Source of the DNA: an uncultured Angelakisella sp.
Lineage (GTDB): Bacteria > Bacillota > Clostridia > Oscillospirales > Ruminococcaceae
Direction: 5' to 3'
Length of the DNA: 64,000 nucleotides
NCBI GenBank assembly: GCA_934524965.1
Contig: CAKSYU010000003.1
Coordinates: forward strand, 1 to 64,000
Every line of letters starts with the position of its first letter. The first letter of the stretch is position 1. The translations under genes and the position numbers were made by a program. Positions 16,111 through 25,285 of the stretch are shown in pieces. The notes beneath the pieces were generated by a model, which was not told the DNA's origin, made no database searches, and saw only the letters and a list, made by a program, of their open reading frames with translations.

Positions 16111-17489
16111 AAGACCATCTTGCACCTCTTGCATCACAGCTTCGCGGTCATGTGGAGCTGCGTGCGCAGGTCAGCACCAGTCACGCAGTGGCAATGCTCA
16201 ATGGTGACCTGCAAAGCAATGCCCGCGCTCAGCAGGGCGGCGTTTCCGCCCGTGTGTACCGCAACGGTGTTTACGGCTTTGCCAGCGCCGTGGAATACGA
16301 CGAGGAAAGTGTGCGCCGCGTATTGAAGGCAGCCGAGGAAAACGCTCTTTTCCTTGATGCCCGTGTAAAGAAAAACCGCCCCGAGCTGCCGGTACAGCCC
16401 CACGGTATGGTGGCGAAGGATAGAGAGTACATCGATGTTCCGCAGAAGAATTACATTGAGTTTGCTCGTGCGGCAGATGATTACCTCAAGCAGAAATATC
16501 CGCAGCTGGTCAGCCGCCGTGTGGTGCTGCGCCACGACTGTATGGAAAAGCTTTTGACCGTCAGTGACGGGACAAACAGCCACAGCGTGCGCCCCCGCAC
16601 GCACTTTATCGTGCTGCTGACTGCCGAAGCGCCTGATGGCATGCCGGTCGAGATCTTCAATGTCATCGGCGGCGGGGAGGGGATTCTCACCGACTATTTC
16701 ACCGACCCCAGCCTGTACTACGAGAAGATAGACGAGCAGGTGGAGCTGCTGATGAAGAAGCGCGACGGCGTTTTCACCAACGCAGGCATGAAGGACGTCG
16801 TTCTTGCTCCTGCGCTTGCGGGAATTCTGGCGCATGAGGCGGTGGGACACACCGTGGAAGCCGACCTTGTACTGGGCGGCTCGGTGGCAGCGCACAGTCT
16901 CGGTAAGCGTGTCGCCTCCGATCTTATTACACTGGTGGACTTTGCCCACACCCTGCCCGATGGTAGCCGCGCCCCGTTGCCGGTCTATGTCGATGACGAG
17001 GGTACGCCCGCCTCCGATGAAGTCATCATCAGGGACGGCATCTTAAAGGGTTATATGAACAGCCGCGAAACCGCCCTGCACTTCGGCATGGAGCCGCATG
17101 GCAATGCGCGTGGCTATGCCTATAGCGATGAACCGTTGATCCGTATGAGAAACACTGCCATTCTGCCCGGAAAGGATAAGCTGGAGGATATGATCGCCGC
17201 CATTGATGACGGCTATTACTTCACCCAGACCAATAACGGTCAGGCAGATACCACCGGAGAGTTCATGTTCGGTATTATGATGGGCTACGAGATCAAAAAC
17301 GGCAAGCTGGGACGCGCGGTGCGCGATACCACCATTTCCGGCGTGGCATTCCAAATGCTTCAGACAGTGGATATGCTGAGCGATGATATGGTATGGTCGT
17401 GCAGCGGTACCTGCGGTAAAAAACAGCCGATGCCGGTGGGCATGGGCGGACCTGCCGTAAAATGTAAAGTAAATGTAGCAGGAAAGTGA
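16104..17489 (+). CDS. tldD: TldD metalloprotease subunit
   Basis: A 461-residue TldD-family protein. TldD and TldE (PmbA) form a heterodimeric zinc protease that degrades unfolded peptides and matures some modified peptides. The zinc motif is HEAVGHTVEAD (His244, Glu245, His249), preceded by a typical beta-rich N-terminal domain. It overlaps mnmA by seven bases and tldE follows after ten bases, so both subunits are made together. Confidence 0.93.
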   Translation: MLKDHLAPLASQLRGHVELRAQVSTSHAVAMLNGDLQSNARAQQGGVSARVYRNGVYGFASAVEYDEESVRRVLKAAEENALFLDARVKKNRPELPVQPHGMVAKDREYIDVPQKNYIEFARAADDYLKQKYPQLVSRRVVLRHDCMEKLLTVSDGTNSHSVRPRTHFIVLLTAEAPDGMPVEIFNVIGGGEGILTDYFTDPSLYYEKIDEQVELLMKKRDGVFTNAGMKDVVLAPALAGILAHEAVGHTVEADLVLGGSVAAHSLGKRVASDLITLVDFAHTLPDGSRAPLPVYVDDEGTPASDEVIIRDGILKGYMNSRETALHFGMEPHGNARGYAYSDEPLIRMRNTAILPGKDKLEDMIAAIDDGYYFTQTNNGQADTTGEFMFGIMMGYEIKNGKLGRAVRDTTISGVAFQMLQTVDMLSDDMVWSCSGTCGKKQPMPVGMGGPAVKCKVNVAGK

Positions 17490-17499
17490 GGGAAGCAGC

Positions 17500-18792
17500 A
17501 TGATGAATCTGAAAGACGCAGCCGGCTATGCGCTGGAGCAGCTGCAAAAAGCCGGCGCCGATGATGCCGCGGTGATCGTGACGGGCGGCAAAATAGATGA
17601 ATTGAACATTGATGGCGGAGAATTCAGCCTCATGCGCTCCGGCTTTAAGAGCGGACTTTCACTCAAAGCCATTAAGGAGCAGAAAACCGGTAATATCCAC
17701 ACCAATTCCTGCGAAAAGGAAGCCATTGACGCTGCCGTAAAGGACTGCATGGCGGCAGTGATGGCGGCGCAGCCCGATGAAGCGGAATCCATTGCGCCCA
17801 AGGCAGAGAATTTGAGTTTTACCTCCGGGGTGCTCACCCCTGACCGGGATCGGCTTTTTGACCGTTTGCAGGAATATATGGATACTTTGCATGCCGAATA
17901 TCCCAAGATCAACATGGAGCAATTGATTGCCAAGTATGATCACGATGATATCCTGCTGATGAATACAAACGGCGTAGAGATGAGATACCAGAACGGCGGC
18001 TACATCATCAGCACCATGTTCTCCGCCCACGAGGGGGAGAAGGCAGGCTCCTTTAACGGCACCGGCTACCTCACCGATCGGCTGGATCAACCCCTGATGG
18101 AGACCGGAATGATGCGCCGTCTGCTGCGCGATGCAGAAGCTGACCTCACCGCCGCTCCCATTACCGAAAAGTTTGAGGGCACACTGCTGGTCAGCCCCGC
18201 CTTTATGGGCGAGTTCCTGGGCACCGCGCTGGGCTGCTACGCCGGCGATTACGCTCTCATCAGCGATACGAGCATCTGGAAGGACAAGCTGGGACAGCGG
18301 GTTGCATCTGCCGGCATTACGCTGGAGACCCGCCCCTTGGACGAGCGAATCGTCTGCGGCGAACGCTTTGATTCCAACGGCTTTAAGAGCGAAAATGATG
18401 TGATCCTGCAGGACGGCGTGCTGAAGGACTTCTGCCTCTCGGAATACGCTGCCCGCAAGACCGGCAGAAAGCGCGCTGCCAACCAGAGTGGTTCCTACTT
18501 TCTGCGTCCCGGCGAGCAGAGCTTGGAGGAACTGATTTCAGGTATTAAAAACGGCATTCTCATCAATCGCTTCTCCGGCGGTCAGCCCGGCGCCAGCGGC
18601 GATTTTAACGGCGTGGCGAAAAACAGCTTCCTCATTAAGGACGGCAGGCTGGCAGGCGCCGTAACAGAAACGATGATCAGCGGTAATTTTGCCGAGCTTC
18701 TGAAGAACCTCCGCGGGATCAGCCGCGAAACGGTGTGCGACGGTTACAGCGTTCTGCCCTGGGCTGCATTCGACGGCATCACCGCGAAATAA
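17500..18792 (+). CDS. tldE: TldE/PmbA protease subunit
   Basis: A 430-residue PmbA/TldE partner of TldD. It shares the fold but lacks an HExxxH motif, as expected for the non-catalytic subunit. The C-terminal GGQPGASGDFNGVAKNSFLIKDG is a family hallmark. GGGAAGCAGC lies before the first of two adjacent ATGs. A perfect hairpin follows the stop. Confidence 0.93.
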   Translation: MMNLKDAAGYALEQLQKAGADDAAVIVTGGKIDELNIDGGEFSLMRSGFKSGLSLKAIKEQKTGNIHTNSCEKEAIDAAVKDCMAAVMAAQPDEAESIAPKAENLSFTSGVLTPDRDRLFDRLQEYMDTLHAEYPKINMEQLIAKYDHDDILLMNTNGVEMRYQNGGYIISTMFSAHEGEKAGSFNGTGYLTDRLDQPLMETGMMRRLLRDAEADLTAAPITEKFEGTLLVSPAFMGEFLGTALGCYAGDYALISDTSIWKDKLGQRVASAGITLETRPLDERIVCGERFDSNGFKSENDVILQDGVLKDFCLSEYAARKTGRKRAANQSGSYFLRPGEQSLEELISGIKNGILINRFSGGQPGASGDFNGVAKNSFLIKDGRLAGAVTETMISGNFAELLKNLRGISRETVCDGYSVLPWAAFDGITAK

Positions 18793-18813
18793 ACCCATAC
18801 TTCTAAAAATCCA

Positions 18814-18837
18814 CGATGCCGCAGGGTCGCCTGCGGC
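18814..18837 (+). promoter_or_regulatory. Perfect hairpin between tldE and the radical SAM gene
   Basis: ATGCCGCAGG-GTCG-CCTGCGGCAT, a ten-base-pair perfect stem with a tetraloop but no T tract, ending 25 bases before the next start. It could stabilise or separate the two messages rather than terminate. Confidence 0.5.
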
Positions 18838-18862
18838 ATTGTGCTGAAAGGCGGTAAAGCGC

Positions 18863-19765
18863 ATGGCGGTACAGCTCCCCGAACATTGCACCCTTTGTCC
18901 CCGTTGCTGTGGGGTAGATCGCCGTACCAAAGCCGGTCGGTGCGGGGCAGGGAATACCCTGCGTGCCGCCCGTGCCGCCCTTCACCGCTGGGAGGAGCCA
19001 TGCATCAGCGGGGAGGACCCCGCCCGCGGCTCCGGAACAGTTTTTTTCTGCGGCTGCACGCTGGGATGCGTTTTTTGCCAGAACGGTTCCATCAGCCACG
19101 GGGGAGAGGGGCGGGAGATCACTGCCCGGCGCCTTGCGGAGATTTTCCTTGAATTGCAGGCGCAGGGGGCGTATAATATCAATCTTGTCACCCCCACGCA
19201 GTACCTGCCGTGGATCGAGGAGGCGCTGCGGCTTTGCGGCGACCGCCTTTCCGTTCCCGTCCTGTATAATACCGGCGGTTACGAGCGGGAGGAAACGCTT
19301 CGCCGTCTGAAGGGACAGGTGCAGATCTACCTGCCTGATTTGAAGTATTACGACTGCACGCTTTCCGCTCGCTATTCCGCAGCGCCGGATTACTTTGCCG
19401 TTGCGTCCCTTGCACTGCGGGAGATGTTCCGGCAGGTGGGGGCGGTGCGCTTTGATGAAAACGGCATACTGCAAAGCGGTATGGTCGTCCGCCATTTGGT
19501 GCTGCCGGGTGCTTTTCGGGATAGTCTGCGCCTTTTGGAGTGGCTGGCGGAGGAATTCGATCCGGAGACCATTCGACTGAGCCTGATGAGCCAGTACACC
19601 CCGCCCGCCGATATCGCCATCAAGGAATTGCGGCGCCCTGTTTTTACCTACGAATACCGCAAGGTCTGCGAGCGCGCGGCGGAACTGGGCTTTTTGGGCT
19701 ATACCCAGCAGCGCTCCTCCGCCGATGCCGCCTACACCCCGCCCTTTGACGGGACGGGCTTATAA
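18863..19765 (+). CDS. PflX-like radical SAM protein
   Basis: A 300-residue protein of the PflX branch of pyruvate-formate-lyase-activase-like radical SAM enzymes. The cluster motif CTLGCVFC (Cys65, Cys69, Cys72) is preceded by an N-terminal cysteine array (CTLCPRCCGVDR, RCGAG, Cys63) that may bind another metal or cluster. Further landmarks are VTPTQYLPWIEEAL and VVRHLVLPG. No partner glycyl-radical enzyme is nearby; the physiological substrate of PflX-type proteins is unknown. It is followed after 23 bases by the M16 pair. Confidence 0.85.
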   Translation: MAVQLPEHCTLCPRCCGVDRRTKAGRCGAGNTLRAARAALHRWEEPCISGEDPARGSGTVFFCGCTLGCVFCQNGSISHGGEGREITARRLAEIFLELQAQGAYNINLVTPTQYLPWIEEALRLCGDRLSVPVLYNTGGYEREETLRRLKGQVQIYLPDLKYYDCTLSARYSAAPDYFAVASLALREMFRQVGAVRFDENGILQSGMVVRHLVLPGAFRDSLRLLEWLAEEFDPETIRLSLMSQYTPPADIAIKELRRPVFTYEYRKVCERAAELGFLGYTQQRSSADAAYTPPFDGTGL

Positions 19766-19788
19766 AATTCACCTTTCAGGAGACAGCT

Positions 19789-21087
19789 ATGACAGAACCC
19801 CTGCACCGCCGTGCCATTGCCGATGGCGTCTGGTTTTCCCGTATCCACGATCCCAAGTTTTATCACAACAGCATTTCGGTCACACTTATCACACCGCTTA
19901 CGGAGGGCAAGACCTCCGTGGCGGTGCTGGCGGCGTACCTGCTGCGTATGGGCAGCAGCCGCTGCCGGGATATGACCGAGCTGGAGTGCCGGCTGGCGGA
20001 TCTTTACGGGGCGGTGCTGGATACCGATATTTCCCGCCACGGCGAAAGCCAGCTGCTCACCTTTTCCGTTACCGGCGCCGATGACCGCTTTGCCTTAGAT
20101 GGGGAGAGCATCAGTCGGGGCTGCGCGGAGCTGCTGGGAGAGATCCTGCTGGAGCCGAAGATCATCGACGGTGCTTTTCCGGAGGAGGCTTTCCGGCTGG
20201 AGCAGCAGTACCTTGTGGATACCATCGAGGCGGAGATCAATGATAAGCGCAGCTATGCCGCCCAACGCTGCACGGCGGAAATGGGACGAGGCTGCCGTTT
20301 TGCGCTGCCTCGCTACGGAACGGTGCAGGAGGCGCTTTCCGTTACGCCGGAATCGGCTTATGTGCGCTACGGTGAGCTGATCCGTTCTGCCCGTATTGAG
20401 ATCTTCTTCAGCGGGTGCGGCAGTCCGGACTTTGCCGAGGAGACCTTCAGCCGATTGTTCAGTGCGGTGGAGCGGGTGCCGCTTTGCCCTGCTCCGCAGC
20501 AGCTCCCTCAAAAGGCGGAGCGGGTAACTGTGCTGCGGGAGCAGATGCCTATGAGCCAGAGCAAGCTGGTGCTGGGCTTCCGCACCGGTCTGCCGCGGCA
20601 GCGGCGGGCACGCACCGCCCTGCGCGTGATGACGGCGCTGCTGGGCGGCAGCACCGGCTCCCGCCTGTTTACCAATGTGCGGGAAAAGCTGGGCTGCTGC
20701 TATTACTGCGGCGCCCGTGTCAACCTGCTCACCGGTATTCTGTTGATCGAGTGCGGCTTGGACGAAGCCAACCGGGAGCGGCTGCAAAGCGCCATTTTAG
20801 CCGAGATCGCCGACCTTGCCGCCGGTCACATCACCCTGCAGGAGCTCACCCACATCAAGCTCGCGTTCCGTAGCTCGCTTTGCTCCATCGGGGATAGTCT
20901 GGCACGCACCGAGGGCTGGTACCTCAGCGGGCTGCTGCAGGGGGAACCCGTTACCCCGCAGCAGGATATGGAGGAGATCACCTCCATTACGGCGGAGGAG
21001 GTCGCGGCGGCTGCCGCGGCGCTCACCCTGGATACCGTGTTCTTTTTGCAGGCGACCGGAAAGGGGGACGGCGACGATGAAGAATGA
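19789..21087 (+). CDS. M16-family peptidase-like protein (YmfF/EF-inactive type)
   Basis: A 432-residue insulinase-fold protein of the B. subtilis YmfF type. The N-terminal half aligns to the M16 fold, but the HxxEH zinc motif is absent where it should be (TSVAVLAAYLLRMGS), so it is predicted to be the non-catalytic member of a heterodimer with the next gene. CAGGAGACAG precedes the ATG. Its 3' end overlaps the partner by 11 bases. Confidence 0.85.
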   Translation: MTEPLHRRAIADGVWFSRIHDPKFYHNSISVTLITPLTEGKTSVAVLAAYLLRMGSSRCRDMTELECRLADLYGAVLDTDISRHGESQLLTFSVTGADDRFALDGESISRGCAELLGEILLEPKIIDGAFPEEAFRLEQQYLVDTIEAEINDKRSYAAQRCTAEMGRGCRFALPRYGTVQEALSVTPESAYVRYGELIRSARIEIFFSGCGSPDFAEETFSRLFSAVERVPLCPAPQQLPQKAERVTVLREQMPMSQSKLVLGFRTGLPRQRRARTALRVMTALLGGSTGSRLFTNVREKLGCCYYCGARVNLLTGILLIECGLDEANRERLQSAILAEIADLAAGHITLQELTHIKLAFRSSLCSIGDSLARTEGWYLSGLLQGEPVTPQQDMEEITSITAEEVAAAAAALTLDTVFFLQATGKGDGDDEE

Positions 21088-22354
21088 TGTGCTGCATACC
21101 TCGCGGCTGCTGGGGCAAAGCACCCGTACCGTTACCCTGCCCAGCGGACTGACGGTGCAGATGTGCCGCATGGAGGGCTTTGTTACCGCCTACGCCATGC
21201 TTACCGTCGGGGTCGGCTCCATTGATACCGGCTACCGGCTGCGGGGCAGGGAGGTGCGTCTCCCTGCCGGCGTGGCGCATTACCTCGAGCATAAAATGTT
21301 CGACTGTCCCTACGGGGACGCCATGCAGCGCTTTGACGCGCTGGGCGCTTCCGCCAATGCCTTTACCAGCTTTGATAAGACCGCCTATTATTTCAGCTGC
21401 ACCGAAAGGTTCCCCGAAGCGCTGGAGGTGCTGCTGGACTTTGTGGCGACGCCCTATTTTACCGGCGCTTCCGTCCGTCGGGAGCGCGGCATCATCGCCG
21501 AGGAGCTGCGTATGTACCGCGACAGCCCCGAATGGATGGTGACGGCAAATCTTTTGCAGGCGATGTACCATGTCCACCCCGTGCGGGTAGATATCGCGGG
21601 AACGGAGGAATCCATTGCCCAAATCGATGCCGCACTGCTGCGCCGCTGCTATGACCGCTTTTACTGCCCGCGGAACATGGTGCTTTCGGTCGCCGGCTGC
21701 TTTGAGGAGGAGACGGTGCTGAAAGCTGCCGAAAAATACTTCCCCACCCCCAAAACGCCCGCCCAGCCGCTTCCCATTGCGGAGCCGCGCACGGTGCGGG
21801 AGCGGTACCACGAGCAGAAAATGCCCATTGCCGCCCCGATGTTCCAGGTCGGCTTTAAGGCGATGGGCGGCGAGGTGGAGAATATGCGCCACCGCCTGCT
21901 GGACGAGCTGCTGCTCGACCTCATCTGCGGTGAAACGACCGACCTGTACCGCCGCCTGTACGAGGCGGGCGAGATCAACGCCACCTTCGGCAGCGAGGTG
22001 ATGGCGGGACGGGATTTCATCTGCGCCATGTTTGATGGCGAGAGCCGCCAGCCGCAGGCGGTGTACGACGCGCTTTGCGAGCGCGTGACCACCCTGCAGC
22101 GGGAGGGCATTCCGCCACAGGATTTTGCCCGCTGCCGCCGTGCCAATTACGGCAGGACCATCGGCTTGTACGGTCGTGCCGAATCCATTGCCGGTCTGAT
22201 GGCAGCCGCCCATTTTTCGGGCATGAAAGATATTTATTACCCGCTGGAGATCCTCCGTTCCGCCACCGTGGAGGAACTGGAGCAGCGCCTGCGGGAGGAC
22301 TACGACCCCGCAACCAGCGCCCTTTCGGTCATTCTGCCGCAGGGCGAGCATTAA
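21077..22354 (+). CDS. M16-family zinc peptidase (YmfH type)
   Basis: A 425-residue active M16 peptidase with the inverted zinc motif HYLEH (His68, Glu71, His72) in GVAHYLEHKMFD, and the downstream glutamate in RRERGIIAEELRMY. It pairs with the inactive subunit just upstream, as YmfF/YmfH do in Bacillus. The frame extends back to 20816, but that region is the partner's coding sequence; ATG at 21077 sits in the 11-base overlap and starts the canonical N-terminus. Confidence 0.88.
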   Translation: MKNDVLHTSRLLGQSTRTVTLPSGLTVQMCRMEGFVTAYAMLTVGVGSIDTGYRLRGREVRLPAGVAHYLEHKMFDCPYGDAMQRFDALGASANAFTSFDKTAYYFSCTERFPEALEVLLDFVATPYFTGASVRRERGIIAEELRMYRDSPEWMVTANLLQAMYHVHPVRVDIAGTEESIAQIDAALLRRCYDRFYCPRNMVLSVAGCFEEETVLKAAEKYFPTPKTPAQPLPIAEPRTVRERYHEQKMPIAAPMFQVGFKAMGGEVENMRHRLLDELLLDLICGETTDLYRRLYEAGEINATFGSEVMAGRDFICAMFDGESRQPQAVYDALCERVTTLQREGIPPQDFARCRRANYGRTIGLYGRAESIAGLMAAAHFSGMKDIYYPLEILRSATVEELEQRLREDYDPATSALSVILPQGEH

Positions 22355-22370
22355 GGAGAACCTGAACCCC

Positions 22371-23282
22371 ATGAACCCCATCGCAAACGAACCCAAAAAC
22401 AAATCTTCCCGTCTTGCCGCACATCTGACGGCGTTGACCGTTTCCGCCATCTGGGCGACCACCTTTATCTGCAGCAAGGAGCTGCTGCACTTTTACACAC
22501 CGGCGCAGGTCATGTTCATGCGCTTTGTCCTTGGCTACCTTGTGCTGTGGCTGCTGCGCCCCCGCGCGCTGCCGTGGCAGGGCAGGGGGGAGCTGACCTT
22601 CCTGCTGCTCGGCATTCTGGGCGGTACGCTGTACTTCTGGACGGAAAATACCGCCCTGCAGCACACCTTTGCCGCCAATGTCAGCATCATTGTGGCGATG
22701 GCGCCCATTCTTACCTCCATACTGGCGCACTTTTTCACCGGCGATGAAAAGCTACACGCCACCGTCTGGGTCGGCTTTGCCGTTGCCATGTGCGGTGTGG
22801 TGCTGGTGGTGCTTAATGGCGCGCTGGTGCTGAAGCTCAGTCCCGTGGGCGATCTGCTCGCGTTCCTTGCCGCTGCCAGCTGGGCGTGCTATTCCGTCCT
22901 TATCAAGCGGATGTCCGGTCGGGTGGACAGCATTCTGCTTGCCCGCCGTGTCATTCTGTACGGCGCCGTGACCGCGCTGCCGCTTCTGGCAGTCCGCGGG
23001 GAGCTTTCCCTCGATTTCACCCCGCTGGCGCAGCCCAAGCTCCTGTTCTGCCTGCTCTTTTTGGCGGTGCTGGGCAGCGCCGTCTGCTTCGCGGTCTGGA
23101 ATCTCGTCATCGATCGGCTGGGCGTTGTTCACGCCAACAACTATATCTACCTTCAGCCGTTTATCACCATTGTGGCGTCCCACTTCCTGCTGAACGAGCC
23201 GATGAGCTGGACGGCAGTGGTCGGTGCGCTGCTCATTGTTGGCGGCGTTATCATCTCCGGCAGGCAGAAGCGGGCGGAGTAA
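22371..23282 (+). CDS. EamA/DMT-family transporter
   Basis: A 303-residue drug/metabolite transporter with ten predicted helices in two EamA repeats (roughly 15-150 and 160-300). Typical stretches are AIWATTFICSKELL, ENTALQHTFAANVSIIVAMAPILTSILA and VIDRLGVVHANNYIYLQPFITIVAS. The substrate is unknown; amino acids or metabolites are usual. It follows the peptidase gene by 16 bases with AAGGAGAA, so it likely shares that transcript. Confidence 0.88.
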   Translation: MNPIANEPKNKSSRLAAHLTALTVSAIWATTFICSKELLHFYTPAQVMFMRFVLGYLVLWLLRPRALPWQGRGELTFLLLGILGGTLYFWTENTALQHTFAANVSIIVAMAPILTSILAHFFTGDEKLHATVWVGFAVAMCGVVLVVLNGALVLKLSPVGDLLAFLAAASWACYSVLIKRMSGRVDSILLARRVILYGAVTALPLLAVRGELSLDFTPLAQPKLLFCLLFLAVLGSAVCFAVWNLVIDRLGVVHANNYIYLQPFITIVASHFLLNEPMSWTAVVGALLIVGGVIISGRQKRAE

Positions 23283-23337
23283 TGGCTTTTGGCGTTATTC
23301 GCTAAAATTTTCGGGATAAATTATATGCGATTTCACT

Positions 23338-23426
23338 TGCCTTGCCGTGCCCACTAATGATATAATCGTAAGGGCTCCCCAAGAGGAGGAACGAAAGAAG
23401 CGCCTCTGCAAAAGGCGCTTTTTTTA
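23338..23426 (+). promoter_or_regulatory. Promoter with an early terminator (possible attenuator) before the DUF1846 gene
   Basis: TTGCCT (23338-23343), 18 bp, TATAAT (23361-23366). About 30 bases after the predicted start an intrinsic terminator follows: AAGCGCCT (23398-23405) / AGGCGCTT (23413-23420), then seven T. An alternative pairing AGAGG (23384-23388) with CCTCT (23403-23407) would disrupt it. No leader ORF is seen. Confidence 0.5.
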
Positions 23427-23512
23427 TTTTTGCCATGCCGGGCGGCAGAACGCTTTGCCACCCTATTGTGATGATCGACCGAAGTGACAGAGGATAAATC
23501 GAGGAGGAAATC

Positions 23513-24997
23513 ATGTACAAAATCGGCTTTGATAACGAAAAATACCTGCAAATGCAGTCGGATAAGATCCGCGAGCGGATCGGGCAGTTCGGCGGCAAGC
23601 TGTACCTAGAATTCGGCGGCAAGCTGTTTGATGATTATCACGCTTCCCGCGTGCTGCCGGGCTTTGCGCCGGACAGCAAGGTGAAAATGCTGCTGCAGAT
23701 GAAGGACGCCGCCGAGATCGTTATCGTGATCAGCGCCGACGCCATTGAAAAGAACAAGCGCCGCGGCGACCTTGGCATCACCTACGACCTGGACGTTCTG
23801 CGCCTCATTGACGCGTTCCGCGGGATCGGGCTGTATGTCGGCAGCGTCTGCATCACCCATTACCATGCCCAGCCCGCCGCCGATGCGTTCCAGAAGCGTC
23901 TGGAGGCTTTGGGCGTCAAGGTGTACCGCCACTACATTATCCCCGATTATCCCTCCAATGTGCCGCTCATCGTCAGTGATGAGGGCTTCGGCAAGAATGA
24001 ATACATCGAAACCACCCGCCCGCTGGTGGTCGTTACCGCACCGGGACCCGGCAGCGGCAAAATGGCGACCTGCCTTTCCCAGCTTTTCCACGAGAACAAG
24101 CGCGGCGTTAAGGCGGGCTATGCCAAGTTTGAAACCTTCCCCATCTGGAACCTGCCCTTGAAGCACCCTGTCAATCTGGCGTATGAGGCGGCGACCACCG
24201 ACCTCAACGATGTCAATATGATCGACCCGTTCCATCTGGAAGCCTACGGCGTCACCACCGTCAACTATAACCGCGATATCGAGATCTTCCCCGTCCTCAA
24301 TGCCATTTTCCAGCGCATCTACGGCAGCTCCCCCTACAAGAGCCCGACCGACATGGGCGTCAACATGGCGGGCAACTGCATCATTGATGATGAAGCCTGC
24401 CGCCGTGCCTCGGAACAGGAGGTCATTCGCCGTTACTACGCCACTGCCTGTCTGGTGCGTCAGGGGCTCAGCGAGCCTGCCGAGATCCACAAGCAGGAGC
24501 TGATCATGAACCAGCTGGGCGTTTCCACCGCCGACCGCCCCGTGGTCGCCGCCGCCTGCGAAAAGGCGGAGGAGACCGCGCAGCCCGCGATGGCGCTGGA
24601 GCTGCCGGACGGCAGGATCGTTACCGGCAAGACCAGCTCGCTGCTGGGACCCGCCGCGGCACTCATGCTCAATGCACTCAAGGAGCTGGGAGGCATCAAT
24701 GATGAGATGCACCTGCTTTCTCCCATCATAATCGAGCCGATCCAGCGGCTGAAGGTGAATTATCTCGGTAATCACAATCCCCGTCTGCACTCCGATGAGA
24801 TCCTGATTGCGCTTTCTATCTGTGCCGCTACCAACCCTACCGCGGCACTGGCGATGCAGCAGCTCAGTAAGCTGCGCGGGTGCGAAGCACATGCCAGTGT
24901 GATTCTGTCCCGCGTTGATGAGAATGTCTATCACAAGCTGGGCGTCAACCTTACCTGTGAGCCGAAGTACCAGACCAAAAAGCTTTACCATGCATAA
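23513..24997 (+). CDS. DUF1846 family protein
   Basis: A 494-residue cytoplasmic protein of the DUF1846 family, conserved in Firmicutes and of unknown function; structures in the family show nucleotide-binding-like folds. It has a P-loop-like APGPGSGKMATCLSQ, followed by KAGYAKFETFPIWNLPLKHPVNLAYEAATTDL, typical of the family. CGAGGAGG precedes the ATG. It has its own promoter and a strong terminator, so it is monocistronic. Confidence 0.9.
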   Translation: MYKIGFDNEKYLQMQSDKIRERIGQFGGKLYLEFGGKLFDDYHASRVLPGFAPDSKVKMLLQMKDAAEIVIVISADAIEKNKRRGDLGITYDLDVLRLIDAFRGIGLYVGSVCITHYHAQPAADAFQKRLEALGVKVYRHYIIPDYPSNVPLIVSDEGFGKNEYIETTRPLVVVTAPGPGSGKMATCLSQLFHENKRGVKAGYAKFETFPIWNLPLKHPVNLAYEAATTDLNDVNMIDPFHLEAYGVTTVNYNRDIEIFPVLNAIFQRIYGSSPYKSPTDMGVNMAGNCIIDDEACRRASEQEVIRRYYATACLVRQGLSEPAEIHKQELIMNQLGVSTADRPVVAAACEKAEETAQPAMALELPDGRIVTGKTSSLLGPAAALMLNALKELGGINDEMHLLSPIIIEPIQRLKVNYLGNHNPRLHSDEILIALSICAATNPTAALAMQQLSKLRGCEAHASVILSRVDENVYHKLGVNLTCEPKYQTKKLYHA

Positions 24998-25005
24998 AAA
25001 CTTGA

Positions 25006-25034
25006 AGCGCCGGTTCCCGACCGGCGCTTTTTGC
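25006..25034 (+). terminator. Intrinsic terminator after the DUF1846 gene
   Basis: AAGCGCCGG-TTCCCGA-CCGGCGCTT followed by TTT. Confidence 0.9.
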
Positions 25035-25203
25035 TGCCCCACATAATTATAAATTATAATGTATACTATAAAATCAATGAATTGAATTTATGCAAGTCGC
25101 ATAATATATTGGTGCAAATCCTCGTCATTATACATAATAACGGCTAAATATCCCCCTCCTTTTGGCAAAAGCGACGGAATTTTACCATTCATTAAAAATT
25201 ATG

Positions 25204-25232
25204 TTGCATACCATTAAAATTTGTATTATGAT
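25204..25232 (+). promoter_or_regulatory. Promoter of the NSS transporter
   Basis: TTGCAT (25204-25209), 17 bp, TATGAT (25227-25232). The preceding 170 bases are very AT-rich and carry no gene. A CGCCGCGCGGCG palindrome (25249-25260) lies in the leader. Confidence 0.65.
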
Positions 25233-25285
25233 AGCAGCAATACCCACAGCGCCGCGCGGCGGCAAGAGAAAAGGAGAAGAATACT

